A stretch of 57,595 bases of DNA, from the NCBI GenBank assembly GCA_013001595.1, contig JABDMH010000011.1, positions 1-57,595 of the forward strand. The letters run 5' to 3'. Shown here in pieces: positions 17,357 to 26,676 of this stretch. The notes below the pieces were generated by a model. That model searched no databases. It saw only the letters and a list, made by a program, of their open reading frames with translations, and was not told where the DNA came from. Origin of the DNA: Saprospiraceae bacterium (GTDB taxonomy: Bacteria; Bacteroidota; Bacteroidia; Chitinophagales; Saprospiraceae). How positions within the stretch are numbered: position 1 is the first letter of the stretch; every line of letters starts with the position of its first letter. Position numbers and translations under genes: made by a program.

Positions 17357-18307
17357 ACTCGATTTGGTATTTGTAGTTCAAGGTATGAAACTTCGTGTTT
17401 AAGCTGGAGGACCATTAATCCAGATTCGAAGCGACTCCATGGGCCTACTAAGCCCGAGGCATAGCATAGGGATTGGCAAGCTCCTGCACTAGAACGTGTA
17501 CTGATCCAAGTGTAATAAAGTGACATCATTTCCCCCGTTCGAGCTTGCCAATCCCTGCGGGCTTAGGCATCTCTCACAAAATCCTAATTCCTAGCAAGGT
17601 GTTCTGAAGAGAATCCATCGGATTACTGAACCTATGAAAGAACCAAAATATCAAGGCTGTATTTCTTACTTAACGCTACGTAAGCTTCGAAATCCTAAAC
17701 TGGAAAAACTCGCCATTGACTGAATGATATCTCTTAGTGTACGAGGTTGCATGATGAAGTTCTCTAGTTATTCACTGTTCAGGATTTAGATGCTTTCTCC
17801 GCTAAAAGAAATAAGGCCGGTACTCCTAGAACAACATCCTGAGTATTTCATAACCTTTTCAGGTAGATTCGGTCAGGCCCAATTTTTTCTGTAGCTGAGA
17901 CTGATGTTGCCTGGGTTTTATCTCATCTAAATGTTTAAATATTAACGAAATTAAAGACCCCTTGAAAGGGATCAAAATCGCAGGAACACATTGCTATTTG
18001 AGTAGTGTCAGCGTGAGATTTAAATTGCCCTTTAGCCGATCAAAGAACCATCTCCATTTTGGGGGATGATGTAGATTACTACTGCTTCATTTTGGTCGCT
18101 CCGAAGATCTAAAGTGTTCCCATACAGCATGACCTTTACCGATCTTGCAATTCAGCCATTTTTGGCCTAAAATATGCTGTTAATATTCAAGGCAGTAAGT
18201 CTCCCGGAAGTCAAGTAGAAATGCCACATATCACAACCTGTGTCGAACACAACCAGAAGCCGTAATGTCTCCGATCAATATTCGTTGACTATTGAAAAGA
18301 TCTTTGC
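17357..18307. other. Long intergenic stretch between divergent genes, holds a large inverted repeat
   Basis: About 950 bases with no convincing open frame in any direction. The only clear structure is the inverted repeat at 17449-17565. The rest is rather AT-rich and shows no RNA gene that I recognise. It must hold the promoters of the sialidase-like gene (minus) and the beta-helix gene (plus). Confidence 0.55.
17449..17565. repeat. Inverted repeat, family 2 (GGGATTGGCAAGCTC)
   Basis: The outer arms TAAGCCCG (17449-17456) and CGGGCTTA (17558-17565) enclose a perfect 15-bp pair, GGGATTGGCAAGCTC (17469-17483) and GAGCTTGCCAATCCC (17541-17555), around a centre of about 57 bases. A third copy, single-armed, occurs at 35171-35198. 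The structure looks like a REP/BIME or a very small non-autonomous element. There is no coding capacity. Confidence 0.65.
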
Positions 18308-19951
18308 ATGCGCTTTCTCCTACCTTTCTTCCTCATATATGGTCTTCCAGCTTTCGCCACGGACTACCATGTGGGACCAGCTCAAGCGTTGAGTGCCATT
18401 ACCGATGTGCCATGGTCTACTTTACAGGCCGGAGATAAAGTATACATCCATTGGAAAAGTACTGCCTACAAGGAAAAATGGGTGCTTAACCGGCAAGGTA
18501 CAGCCGCCAACCGCATCGAAGTAATTGGAATCAATGGTCCCAATGGGCAAAAACCCGTTATTGACGGAAATGGGGCTTCTACACCCACGGTGCTTAGCTA
18601 TTGGAATGAAAACAGAGGTGTCCTCAAAATCGGCGGATCTAGTGTTCCATCAGACGCAATGCCAAGCTACCTTACGATCGAGAATTTAGAGATTCGATCC
18701 AGCAGACCCCCCTACTCTTTCACGGATGACAATGGCAATACCGGCACCTATGTCAATAACGCTGCAGCCATCTACATCGAAAAAGGACAGCATATCATCA
18801 TTCGAAACTGCACATTACGCGATTGTGGTAATGGCTTATTTATTGGCGCGCATAATGGAGATACCCAGGAAATATTAATTGAAAAAAACCACATCTACGA
18901 CAATGGAAATGATGGTAGTATTTACGAACACAATACGTATACTGCCGGCATCAACATCACCTATCAATACAATCACTTCGGACCATTAAGGTCTGGAGCA
19001 GGAGGAAACAACTTAAAGGATAGATCTGCCGGTCTGGTAGTCAGATATAATTGGATAGAGAACGGCAATCGACAACTGGATCTGGTGGATGCTGAAGACA
19101 GCCAAGTTTTGGTCAATCATGCCAACTACCACAAGACTCATGTCTACGGCAACCTATTAATTGAACCCGAAGGAGCGGGCAATTCGCAGATGGTACATTA
19201 TGGGGGAGACAGTGGCACCGAGACTGACTATAGAAAAGGTGATCTGTATTTTTATAACAATACCGTTATTTCGACTCGCACCGGCAACACCACCTTAATG
19301 CGGCTTTCCACCAATGATGAGACCGCACACGTATTTAATAATATCATCTACACGAGTGCGGCAGGCAATAAATTTGCCATGATAGGTGGTGACGGGACAT
19401 TCAACATGCATCACAATTGGCTTAAGACAGACTGGGTGGCCTGCCATTGCACTCCCAGTGGTAGTGTGAATGACCAAGGCAATAACCTCACTGGTTCTGA
19501 TCCACTCTTTGTCAATTTTTCGACCCAAGATTTTATGCTCAACACCAACTCTCCAAGCATTAATCAAGGTGCAAGTATCCCAGCGTATCTGTTGCCGGCC
19601 CATGATGTAGCTTATATCTACCAAAAGCACGGTGATTCAGAGTCTAGGACCATTTGGAATAAAGTCGATGTGGGCGCATTTGAATTTTCTGAATCCTTGT
19701 GCACAGACATCACCGAATTCGAAAGTGGATCGTGGTCTAACGGAACACCAAATGACACCAAACGTGCCATCTTAAAATCAAACTACAGCACCTCCACCTA
19801 TGGAAACATTGACGCCTGTGCATGCACGGTCGAAGCCGGCAGCCTCTTGACTATAACTGCCGGAATGCAACTCAAAGTGGAAGAAGACCTCAGCGTTAAA
19901 GGCTTCCTAGATGCCCACCAAGGGGCCATGATCGATGTTCAGGGAAATTAA
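18308..19951 (+). CDS. Secreted right-handed parallel beta-helix protein
   Basis: A 547-residue protein with a signal peptide (1-17, MRFLLPFFLIYGLPAFA). Residues about 60-450 form a right-handed parallel beta-helix of the pectate lyase/polysaccharide lyase type: YLTIENLEIRSS, HIIIRNCTLRDCGNGLFIG and EILIEKNHIYDNG are classic coils. After it comes a choice-of-anchor Q-like segment (GSDPLFVNF...SPSINQGA), then a small Cys-containing beta segment (CTDITEFESGSW to the end). The protein stops there with no T9SS sorting domain, although similar proteins usually continue with more repeats and a sorting domain, so it may be truncated at the C-terminus. Enzymatic role (lyase or only glycan binding) is not determined. 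It stands alone on the plus strand after a 950-bp gap. Confidence 0.82.
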   Translation: MRFLLPFFLIYGLPAFATDYHVGPAQALSAITDVPWSTLQAGDKVYIHWKSTAYKEKWVLNRQGTAANRIEVIGINGPNGQKPVIDGNGASTPTVLSYWNENRGVLKIGGSSVPSDAMPSYLTIENLEIRSSRPPYSFTDDNGNTGTYVNNAAAIYIEKGQHIIIRNCTLRDCGNGLFIGAHNGDTQEILIEKNHIYDNGNDGSIYEHNTYTAGINITYQYNHFGPLRSGAGGNNLKDRSAGLVVRYNWIENGNRQLDLVDAEDSQVLVNHANYHKTHVYGNLLIEPEGAGNSQMVHYGGDSGTETDYRKGDLYFYNNTVISTRTGNTTLMRLSTNDETAHVFNNIIYTSAAGNKFAMIGGDGTFNMHHNWLKTDWVACHCTPSGSVNDQGNNLTGSDPLFVNFSTQDFMLNTNSPSINQGASIPAYLLPAHDVAYIYQKHGDSESRTIWNKVDVGAFEFSESLCTDITEFESGSWSNGTPNDTKRAILKSNYSTSTYGNIDACACTVEAGSLLTITAGMQLKVEEDLSVKGFLDAHQGAMIDVQGN

Positions 19952-20045
19952 GAATGATAATGGGCAATAATGGGCCTTAAATCGATGAACACAAACATAC
20001 TCCCCCGAAAAATAAATTCGGTACCATGTTTTAGGAATTTGAAAT

Positions 20046-20079
20046 CAGCCAATGCGCCAACAGCTGATCAGCTAACTAG
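20046..20079 (+). repeat. Partial copy of repeat family 1
   Basis: CAGCCAATGCGCCAACAGCTG and then ATCAGCTAAC match the core and tail of the family-1 repeat (compare 26656-26683). It ends a few bases before the stop codon of the neighbouring T9SS gene. Confidence 0.4.
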
Positions 20080-20085
20080 TCAATC

Positions 20086-21414
20086 TTAGATGATGCTTAC
20101 CTTCCGAGTGACAATCTCATCACCACTGACAAAACGCAAGTGATAAATTCCCGGAGGAAAATAGGTAGAATCTACCTTCAGCCAATTTTTGCCTTCTTTC
20201 AACAGATATTTAGTGGCAAATACTTTTTTTCCCTCCTGATCGATGATGGCTATATCTGTATGTTGCGGTCGACTCGTTCCTACTTCAACAAAAAAATGAT
20301 CCTTGGAAGATGGATTCGGGTAGACATTTACCGATGCTAAATTGAAGCAGTCTTCACCCGACACTTTTTCCTCTTTCAAAAGATATGCACTACCGTCAGG
20401 GGTTTGTAAAGTCAGGTGAAAATGATTTTGATTATTCATACCTCTCGGAATTAATAGCTCATACCTATTGGTATCGGTATATGAATTCTTGGCAGTAGCA
20501 TGGGCCGCCTCAGCAAAATTAAATCCATCATAACTATAGCCGATCGTGAAGGCATCGAGATTGAATTCTCGTATGGTCGACCAGCTCACAATCGGTTGGC
20601 AATCCTCCGATTTCTCGATGGAGAAGCTCGAGATTTGCATGGGTTCCAATGTTGCTGCACTCAAGCTCAGGTTGCCAAACAATCCGATACCTCGTCCACC
20701 CGGATCATGGATGGGCGAGGCCTCCATATAGCGCACAGTTACCGATTCAACTATAGCATCGCCAAAATCTACCAATACACTTCCCGCATCTTGCCCCTCA
20801 AGCGAGGAACCACTACGCGCTGGACCTGATGGATGCCCTGTAGCCACAGCTGAAAAATTCTTGATGGCAACGGTGCTTTTTTCAGAAAGCGTAGTCAAGG
20901 CAGGCAGCGTGCTTTGGGCATTGGCGAAGACATATACGCTGTCCTTACGTGGCCCAGAGGCATCAATATCAGAGATTTCAAAAGAAAGGCAAGAAACTGG
21001 TTTTGCAAAGAAAAGTGTCGCCTCCACCATACTGGTACCTTGCCCGGCATCGGGATCAAATATGACACCTAGATCATTACCCTTCCCGAAATGCCAATGG
21101 GTCCGTCCATCAATATAGGGTGTGCTTATCCCAAAAGAGCTGAAGGATCCACCGGCTTGTGTTGAGATTTGTACACGCATAGCGATCGAATCGCCGCCAT
21201 CACCCAAAGGCACCATAAGGAGACCTTCTTTCTGACCCGGTTGCCACTGGGAGTCTTTCCATGAAAGCATACCTTTATCTTCCTGACAAGGTTGGCCAAT
21301 TGCGGCGCCCCATAAACTGACTAGGCTAAGCAATGTGAGCAAAACCGACATGCGACCACTATTAATCAAATCAACAGTAGTTGGGCATCTGCGAATCATA
21401 TAATGATTTTTCAT
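20086..21414 (-). CDS. Secreted protein with T9SS type A sorting domain, function unknown
   Basis: About 442 residues from the chosen Met (MKNHYMIRR); starts at 21399 or 21351 are equally possible, because the hydrophobic signal core (VLLTLLSLVSLWGAAIG) lies just after Met at 21351. The mature part begins QPCQEDKGMLSW, followed by a beta-rich domain of about 220 residues that contains LSFEISDIDASG and a VYVFAN segment, as in Bacteroidota adhesin-like modules. A second beta domain (VSWSTIREFNLDAFTIGYS) is of the fibronectin/cohesin-like kind often found before sorting domains. The C-terminus, VNVYPNPSSKDHFFVEVG to HLRFVSGDEIVTRKVSII, is a T9SS type A domain. I do not recognise a catalytic function. 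It converges with the beta-helix gene. Confidence 0.85.
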   Translation of the reverse strand: MKNHYMIRRCPTTVDLINSGRMSVLLTLLSLVSLWGAAIGQPCQEDKGMLSWKDSQWQPGQKEGLLMVPLGDGGDSIAMRVQISTQAGGSFSSFGISTPYIDGRTHWHFGKGNDLGVIFDPDAGQGTSMVEATLFFAKPVSCLSFEISDIDASGPRKDSVYVFANAQSTLPALTTLSEKSTVAIKNFSAVATGHPSGPARSGSSLEGQDAGSVLVDFGDAIVESVTVRYMEASPIHDPGGRGIGLFGNLSLSAATLEPMQISSFSIEKSEDCQPIVSWSTIREFNLDAFTIGYSYDGFNFAEAAHATAKNSYTDTNRYELLIPRGMNNQNHFHLTLQTPDGSAYLLKEEKVSGEDCFNLASVNVYPNPSSKDHFFVEVGTSRPQHTDIAIIDQEGKKVFATKYLLKEGKNWLKVDSTYFPPGIYHLRFVSGDEIVTRKVSII

Positions 21415-21736
21415 AATATGAATATACAGCAAATTGTTTGCCAATTATTAACAAATAGCAGAAAAGCATCATATGATTTTTATCAGCCAGTTTCTTAAGC
21501 CATTTTTATACTACAAGGAATCCGATTCCGTATAACTTCGTTCAGTGGTCAAATGGTGCCCGATAGCTCCCCACTAATGGATCGATTTTAGCAGCCATTG
21601 CTCTACTCGAGGCGGGGAAAGAAAGAAAATACCCTCAACAGTCTCTACCAAGTGTGAACAATCACGATCTGTATTTATTTACATGCTACAGTCCATAGCA
21701 TTCTCTGACAATACCTATGCTAAATCACAATTTTCT

Positions 21737-22327
21737 ATGAAATACATTCTCATCATATTAGGCATCCTGTTACTGGCTTTTATCGGCGTGCAGCTATTTG
21801 CAATCAGGGCTCAGCGCTCCATAGAGACCTATCCATATGTTATAAAAGAAAAATACGAGACTTTTGAAGTACGCGTGTATAAAGCCAGCCTCTTCTCATC
21901 TGTGAAGCTTTCCTCAGGTGAATACAAAAAGGCATCTGGTCAAGGGTTTTCAATTTTAGCCGGATATATCTTTGGAAGTAATGAAAAGAATGAAAAAATC
22001 GCCATGACATCTCCGGTAGCAATGTCTTTAGAAGACTCAATGACGGTCATGTTTATGGTTCATCGAAAATACGAGCAAAAGACACTTCCTAGCCCCAGTA
22101 ATTCAGCCATAACATTTCACAAAGAGCCTGCTAAGACCGTTGCGGTGATTAGATTTGGAGGCTGGGCCTCTGACAAAAGGATCAATAAGTATAAAAAGCA
22201 ATTGACTAAAGCACTTGAGAACGAAAGTATTGGATATACTGATCGATTCCACCTTTTTGGTTATAATGCGCCATATGAAATCTTTGGTCGAAAAAATGAA
22301 GTAGTTGTCGAGTTGCAAAGGGGGTAA
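21737..22327 (+). CDS. SOUL family heme-binding protein
   Basis: About 196 residues from the chosen Met (MKYILIILGILLLAFIG), 18 codons into the longest frame, because a membrane anchor starts there. The rest is a SOUL/HBP domain: a family-like opening SIETYPYVIKEKYETFEVRVYKAS, then SGQGFSILAGYIFGSNEKNEKIAMTSPVAM and MFMVHRKYEQKTLPSP, and the closing FGYNAPYEIFGRKNEVVVEL. The IAMTSPV motif is the strongest family mark. SOUL proteins bind heme or tetrapyrroles; the bacterial role is poorly known. It is probably anchored in the inner membrane facing the periplasm. No operon partner: it converges with the VAT-1-like gene, 76 bp apart. Confidence 0.92.
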   Translation: MKYILIILGILLLAFIGVQLFAIRAQRSIETYPYVIKEKYETFEVRVYKASLFSSVKLSSGEYKKASGQGFSILAGYIFGSNEKNEKIAMTSPVAMSLEDSMTVMFMVHRKYEQKTLPSPSNSAITFHKEPAKTVAVIRFGGWASDKRINKYKKQLTKALENESIGYTDRFHLFGYNAPYEIFGRKNEVVVELQRG

Positions 22328-22403
22328 AGTCTTACAATGGCATCATTATTTCCTTGCCAAACCTATTGCCTCTGATCAATTTCGTGAAATTCATACCGCT
22401 AGA

Positions 22404-23420
22404 TCATTCTGTTGTCATGACCACCTTTCCCACCGTTTCTCCGGATTGAAAAAGTGAAAGGGCTGCCAGCAAGTCTTGCATTTTGAAGGTATGACCGATA
22501 TGAGGTTTACCTAGATCATAATTTTGCAAGGCCTGCAAAATAGTATGCATTTTATGTACCTCCTCATAGAGCCAAATAAGGTTAAATCCCATGAGAGAGC
22601 GATTGGTCTTAGGAAGGGTCAACGGATCGATCTTTGGCCGCCGAAGATAGTTCCAAAGGAGTTTGAAGTAGTGCGGACTGTCACCAGACGAAGCGAAGTG
22701 CGCTGAACCATAGACGACCATGCGGCCTTCTGGAGCCAAAAGGTCGAATCCGTCTTTGAGTACTCTACCTCCGATACATTCTAAGATTACATTTAGGGGC
22801 CGTCCATCCAGGAGTCTGAGAAGGTCCGATTTGAAATCTGGAGTACGTACCAAGACCTGATCATAGTCCTCTGCCAGCATGAACTCCAACTTACTTTCGG
22901 ATCCTGTAGTTCCGATGGTGTGGGCACCCAATAATTTGGCCAGCCGATTAGCATAAATTCCAACACCCCCTGCCCCACTATGGATCAGTACAGATTGTTG
23001 CGGTTGAAGATTGCCAAGATTTACTACTGCATAATATGCAGTTAGTACCTGGACCAGAAAAGATGCACCTTCCGAGAAATTCCAATCCGCAGGAATGGGT
23101 ACGACGTACCGATGATCAATATTGAGTAAAGAAGCATAACCACCAAATTTGGTAATACCCATAATACGATCACCGTTGGCAAATCCCTGGACTTCTGCAC
23201 CGCAAGCCACAATTGTTCCAGAGTATTCCAATCCGGGGGTAAATTCTCCCTTTGGCGTAGCATCATATAGACCCCAAATGGCAAATAGATCTGCAAAGTT
23301 CAGCCCAAATGCATACACTTCAACCTGGACCTCAGTAGCGGCGGGTGGATCCAAATGATCTGTAACCAAGGTGAGGTTACTGATTTTTCCTGCCTTGAGT
23401 CGATATACTTTTCGCTGCAT
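22404..23420 (-). CDS. Zinc-less medium-chain dehydrogenase/reductase, VAT-1/quinone oxidoreductase type
   Basis: A 338-residue cytoplasmic enzyme of the MDR superfamily that would reduce a carbonyl or quinone with NADPH. The catalytic domain holds GLNFADLFAIWGLYD and PGLEYSGTIVACG; the Rossmann part has IHSGAGGVGIYANRLAKLLGA (AxGGVG nucleotide motif) and GTTGSESKLEF. The closing RPKIDPLTLPKTNRSLMGFNLIWLYE is characteristic of the VAT-1-like branch. The Cys/His zinc ligands of alcohol dehydrogenases are absent, as expected for this branch. Upstream, 26 bp away on the same strand, is the EI24-like membrane gene, so the two may form an operon. Confidence 0.9.
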   Translation of the reverse strand: MQRKVYRLKAGKISNLTLVTDHLDPPAATEVQVEVYAFGLNFADLFAIWGLYDATPKGEFTPGLEYSGTIVACGAEVQGFANGDRIMGITKFGGYASLLNIDHRYVVPIPADWNFSEGASFLVQVLTAYYAVVNLGNLQPQQSVLIHSGAGGVGIYANRLAKLLGAHTIGTTGSESKLEFMLAEDYDQVLVRTPDFKSDLLRLLDGRPLNVILECIGGRVLKDGFDLLAPEGRMVVYGSAHFASSGDSPHYFKLLWNYLRRPKIDPLTLPKTNRSLMGFNLIWLYEEVHKMHTILQALQNYDLGKPHIGHTFKMQDLLAALSLFQSGETVGKVVMTTE

Positions 23421-23446
23421 ACGTGTTAATCAAAACTATAGATCCC

Positions 23447-24235
23447 TTACTCTATGCTATAATCAATGTCGGCACGCAGAGGGTCCCGCTTTGCAAGCTC
23501 ATGCATGACAATGGTAGCCGCCACCGCACCAAAAAGAGTACCAACCAACGGGCCTATCACCGGGATAAATATAAGCACATACAACACCAAACCGATGGCG
23601 GCAGCAGCCCCAGAAAATCGCAGGGTGTGCTGAAAACTTGGCTTGATACCCATCCCATTCAATTCATTATAGTTGTCTACCAAAGCAAATCCCAAGAAGA
23701 AGCACTCCATAAGAAAAGAAAGTCCTTCCTTCAAAAAGGTCAACCCTATAATACTCAGTGCAACACTGATCAAGATCTTAACAACCACTTCTGCGATCCA
23801 AATAAACAGAGACACTTTTATCATGCGGATTTGAGCAGATATAAAAACTTTGGCAGTGAGCTGTTCTACCTCACCTGTCAGCACAGATCGAGTTTTAATC
23901 ACAGCATGGAAAATCAGCAATTCCATAACTATGAGCACCAGGTACTTGTACGCCCCACTGTTAAAGAGATTGAATTCCGAATTAAAAACGGTCGAGAACA
24001 GACTGGCCGTTTGAATCCCTATATCCGCAACATCATCGATTTTGACCCCTTGCCACCAATCGAGAATGGCCTGGAGGAAAGTCAGACCAGATGCGAGACC
24101 CAGCAACAGGATGGCGAGAAGTACTAGCTTATGTTGAGAAAAACCCTTCCACAGCTTGTGCCGGGACATGAAACTTGGCAGCCTAAAGAAGGTTGCTATG
24201 GCTAATGCAAAGTCAGAAATGAAATTACCTACCAT
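23447..24235 (-). CDS. EI24/CysZ-like integral membrane protein
   Basis: A 262-residue inner-membrane protein with about four membrane helices (near 34-57, 95-115, 143-190 and 204-240) and a family-like centre, FLMECFFLGFALVDNYNELNGMG, comparable with the EI24 signature. Helix ends such as GLVLYVLIFIPVIGPLVG fit. CysZ transports sulfate, but many Bacteroidota EI24 proteins have no assigned substrate, so I give none. It precedes the VAT-1-like gene with a gap of 26 bp and is divergent from the amidohydrolase gene, sharing about 100 bp of promoter region. Confidence 0.78.
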   Translation of the reverse strand: MVGNFISDFALAIATFFRLPSFMSRHKLWKGFSQHKLVLLAILLLGLASGLTFLQAILDWWQGVKIDDVADIGIQTASLFSTVFNSEFNLFNSGAYKYLVLIVMELLIFHAVIKTRSVLTGEVEQLTAKVFISAQIRMIKVSLFIWIAEVVVKILISVALSIIGLTFLKEGLSFLMECFFLGFALVDNYNELNGMGIKPSFQHTLRFSGAAAAIGLVLYVLIFIPVIGPLVGTLFGAVAATIVMHELAKRDPLRADIDYSIE

Positions 24236-24337
24236 GATAAAGAAGCTATTCGCTACAATAAGGACAATTTAGTGTAATGCCAATCCCGAAAGTCGAACTA
24301 TTTTTGACTATTTTCTGCCAAATTTTAATTTACATCG

Positions 24338-25444
24338 ATGAATTTGACTTTTATACACACCCTGCTAATAGTGCTTATGGTCAACCTCTCTGCCGACGCT
24401 CAGCGCAGAGAACCTTTGGACATCACCATTGATTTCGAATCATACGATCCACCCTCCACATTGGTGGTGCCTGAAAATCCCGTCTCGCGAGCCAAATATC
24501 CTTTTATTGATATTCATAATCATCAGTGGCGCATGGGTGAAGGAGATCTCTCAAAATTGGTTTCAGAAATGGACACTCTCAACATGCAAGTCCTGGTAAA
24601 TCTAAGCGGTCGTGGTGGTGCGGCTTTAAAAGCCATGACGGACAATGTTAAAAGTCAGGATTTTGAAGATCGGCTCGTGGTCTTCACCAACATCAACATT
24701 CAGAGCATTGATGAACCGGACTGGTCCGAAGAGACGGTAAAGCAACTAGAATTTGATGTGGCTAATGGCGCAAAGGGACTCAAGATCTTCAAGAGCCAAG
24801 GCATGAGAAATAAAGATAAATCCGGCAATCGCATTCCAATTAATGATCCACGCATTGATCCAGTATGGGCGAAATGTGGTGAACTCGGCATCCCCATACT
24901 CATTCATTCGGCAGATCCTCGTTCTTTCTGGCTACCACATGATAGCCTCAACGAGCGATGGCTGGAGCTAAAGCTTAGACCGGGCAGAAAAAGGGGGCCT
25001 GACAATCCCGCCACATGGGAACAAATTATTTCTGAACAACATGACATTTTCCGCAAACACCCCAACACAACATTTATCAACGCACATTTCGGATGGTTTG
25101 CTAATGATCTTGCCAAACTATCGGAACTTCTAGATGAATTACCGAATATGTATGTAGAATTCGGAGCAGTGATTGCTGAATTGGGCAGACAGCCCAGAAA
25201 CGCCGCTAGGTTCTTCGAGCAATACCAGGACCGCATCCTTTTTGGCAAGGACGCCTATCATCCGCAAGAATATTTCACCTATTTCCGTGTCTTGGAAACA
25301 GCTGATGAGCACTTTCCCTACTACAAGCGCTACCACGCATTCTGGAAAATGTACGGCCTCGATTTACCAGATGAAATTCTGAGAAAAATCTATTATAAGA
25401 ATGGAGCGAAATTGCTGGGGCTAGACCTAAACCATTTTGAATAG
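24338..25444 (+). CDS. Amidohydrolase family (COG2159) metal-dependent hydrolase or decarboxylase, secreted
   Basis: A 368-residue protein with a signal peptide (about 1-21, ending SADAQ). The TIM-barrel of the amidohydrolase_2 family starts with FIDIHNHQWRMG (metal ligands in HNH). Then come KGLKIFKSQG, PILIHSADP (His), TTFINAHFGW (His) and LFGKDAYHP (Asp), giving the metal ligands in their normal order. Family members decarboxylate or hydrolyse aromatic or lactone substrates; the export signal suggests a periplasmic substrate. It is probably transcribed with the sulfurtransferase gene, whose start is 73 bp downstream on the same strand. Substrate unknown. Confidence 0.88.
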   Translation: MNLTFIHTLLIVLMVNLSADAQRREPLDITIDFESYDPPSTLVVPENPVSRAKYPFIDIHNHQWRMGEGDLSKLVSEMDTLNMQVLVNLSGRGGAALKAMTDNVKSQDFEDRLVVFTNINIQSIDEPDWSEETVKQLEFDVANGAKGLKIFKSQGMRNKDKSGNRIPINDPRIDPVWAKCGELGIPILIHSADPRSFWLPHDSLNERWLELKLRPGRKRGPDNPATWEQIISEQHDIFRKHPNTTFINAHFGWFANDLAKLSELLDELPNMYVEFGAVIAELGRQPRNAARFFEQYQDRILFGKDAYHPQEYFTYFRVLETADEHFPYYKRYHAFWKMYGLDLPDEILRKIYYKNGAKLLGLDLNHFE

Positions 25445-25517
25445 CCATGTAGCCCAATAACGTGAGCCCTAGCTTCAGCTGATGATTTACATACAGCGAA
25501 AAATGTAATTTGGTGGG

Positions 25518-26372
25518 ATGTATGACACATTGATTTCTGCGAAAACACTAGGCAAGCATCTAAATAAAGGCTGGCTAATAGTCGATTGTCGTTTCTCACT
25601 TAGTGATAAGGCTTGGGGAAGGGAAGCATACCTAGATCGTCACATTGCTGGCAGTTATTATGCACATTTGGATGACGATCTCTCCAGCGAAATCATTCCA
25701 GGTAAAACAGGTAGACATCCATTACCATCACTGCAAGATTTTGAAGAGCTCCTATCCTCTTGGGGTCTCAGTCAGAATGAGCAAGTGGTCATCTATGATC
25801 AAGGTCCTGGTGGCATTGCTGCAAGGCTCTGGTGGATGTTGCATTGGGTAGGACACCATCAAGTGGCAGTCCTAGACGGAGGATGGGCTGTCTGGATCGC
25901 AGAAGAATTACCCACTTCATATGTTCTACCCATCAAAAAGTCATCAAATTTTCAAGTCAAGGAAAGGAGAGGCTTGATCCGCTCCGCCAAAGATGTAGAA
26001 CGAATTCGACAAGATGACCAACATATTCTCATCGATTCCAGAGCGGCTGCACGATATCGTGGTGAAGAAGAACCCATTGATCCCATCGCTGGACACATTC
26101 CGGGTGCCGTAAATCGCCCCTTCAAGGACAATTTGCTTGAGGGAGGATTGTGGAAAGATACAGAGTTGCTCAGGAAGGAATTTGAGGGCCTTGTTGCAGA
26201 TAGGGATGCCGAACACACAACCTTTTATTGTGGCTCGGGTGTAACCGCCTGTCATAATATCCTGGCTTACAAACATGCCGGCTTGGGTGAGGCGCTTCTG
26301 TATCCTGGCTCTTGGAGTGAATGGATAAATAGGGAGGAGAGAGCGAAAAGGGTAAAGAGGGAGAAAAAGTAG
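25518..26372 (+). CDS. sseA: 3-mercaptopyruvate/thiosulfate sulfurtransferase with two rhodanese domains
   Basis: A 284-residue cytoplasmic enzyme with two rhodanese domains. The inactive N-terminal one (about 5-135) has YDQGPGGIAARLWWML. The catalytic C-terminal one (about 150-270) has the active-site loop YCGSGVTACHN with nucleophile Cys238. The CGSGVTA loop is the mercaptopyruvate sulfurtransferase type, as distinct from CRKGVTA of thiosulfate rhodaneses. The last 14 residues (REERAKRVKREKK) lie outside the fold and are encoded by the start of a purine-rich low-complexity tract, so they may be a recent read-through extension. It follows the amidohydrolase gene by 73 bp and converges with the GAF gene. 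Confidence 0.92.
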   Translation: MYDTLISAKTLGKHLNKGWLIVDCRFSLSDKAWGREAYLDRHIAGSYYAHLDDDLSSEIIPGKTGRHPLPSLQDFEELLSSWGLSQNEQVVIYDQGPGGIAARLWWMLHWVGHHQVAVLDGGWAVWIAEELPTSYVLPIKKSSNFQVKERRGLIRSAKDVERIRQDDQHILIDSRAAARYRGEEEPIDPIAGHIPGAVNRPFKDNLLEGGLWKDTELLRKEFEGLVADRDAEHTTFYCGSGVTACHNILAYKHAGLGEALLYPGSWSEWINREERAKRVKREKK

Positions 26373-26676
26373 AAGAGGGGGAAGAAGCAGAAGTTTTGTC
26401 GTTCGGCAGCTTGAACCTGTTGATCAGCATTGTACCAGTCGGCGACTCGCCAACAACCCTAAGCAGCTCACATGCCAATGCGCTGATTTTCCCAAAGGAA
26501 AAAGGGAGAAAAGGTAGCAGAGATCTAAGGAGTATACAGGGTATGTAATTGTAAAGCGGGACTACTAAAATCAAGTTTCTTGTTAAGTAGCTTTGCACCT
26601 GCTAGTCAGCATTTTGACTATCGATGACTCTCCAACCACCCTAACCAGCAAACATGCCAATGCGCCAATTTGCCAA
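26373..26676. other. Intergenic stretch between convergent genes, filled with repeats
   Basis: About 300 bases between convergent stop codons. It holds a purine-rich tract (to about 26400), two copies of repeat family 1 (26408-26490 and 26589-26683) and a shorter purine run (26496-26518). No open frame or RNA gene is evident. Confidence 0.6.
26408..26490 (+). repeat. Dispersed repeat family 1, full copy
   Basis: About 80 bases, alignable by hand along most of their length with the copy at 26589-26683. Shared landmarks in order: AACCTG/CACCTG, TCAGCATT, GACTC, CCAAC, ACCCTAA, CAGC and ACATGCCAATGCGC. Confidence 0.65.
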
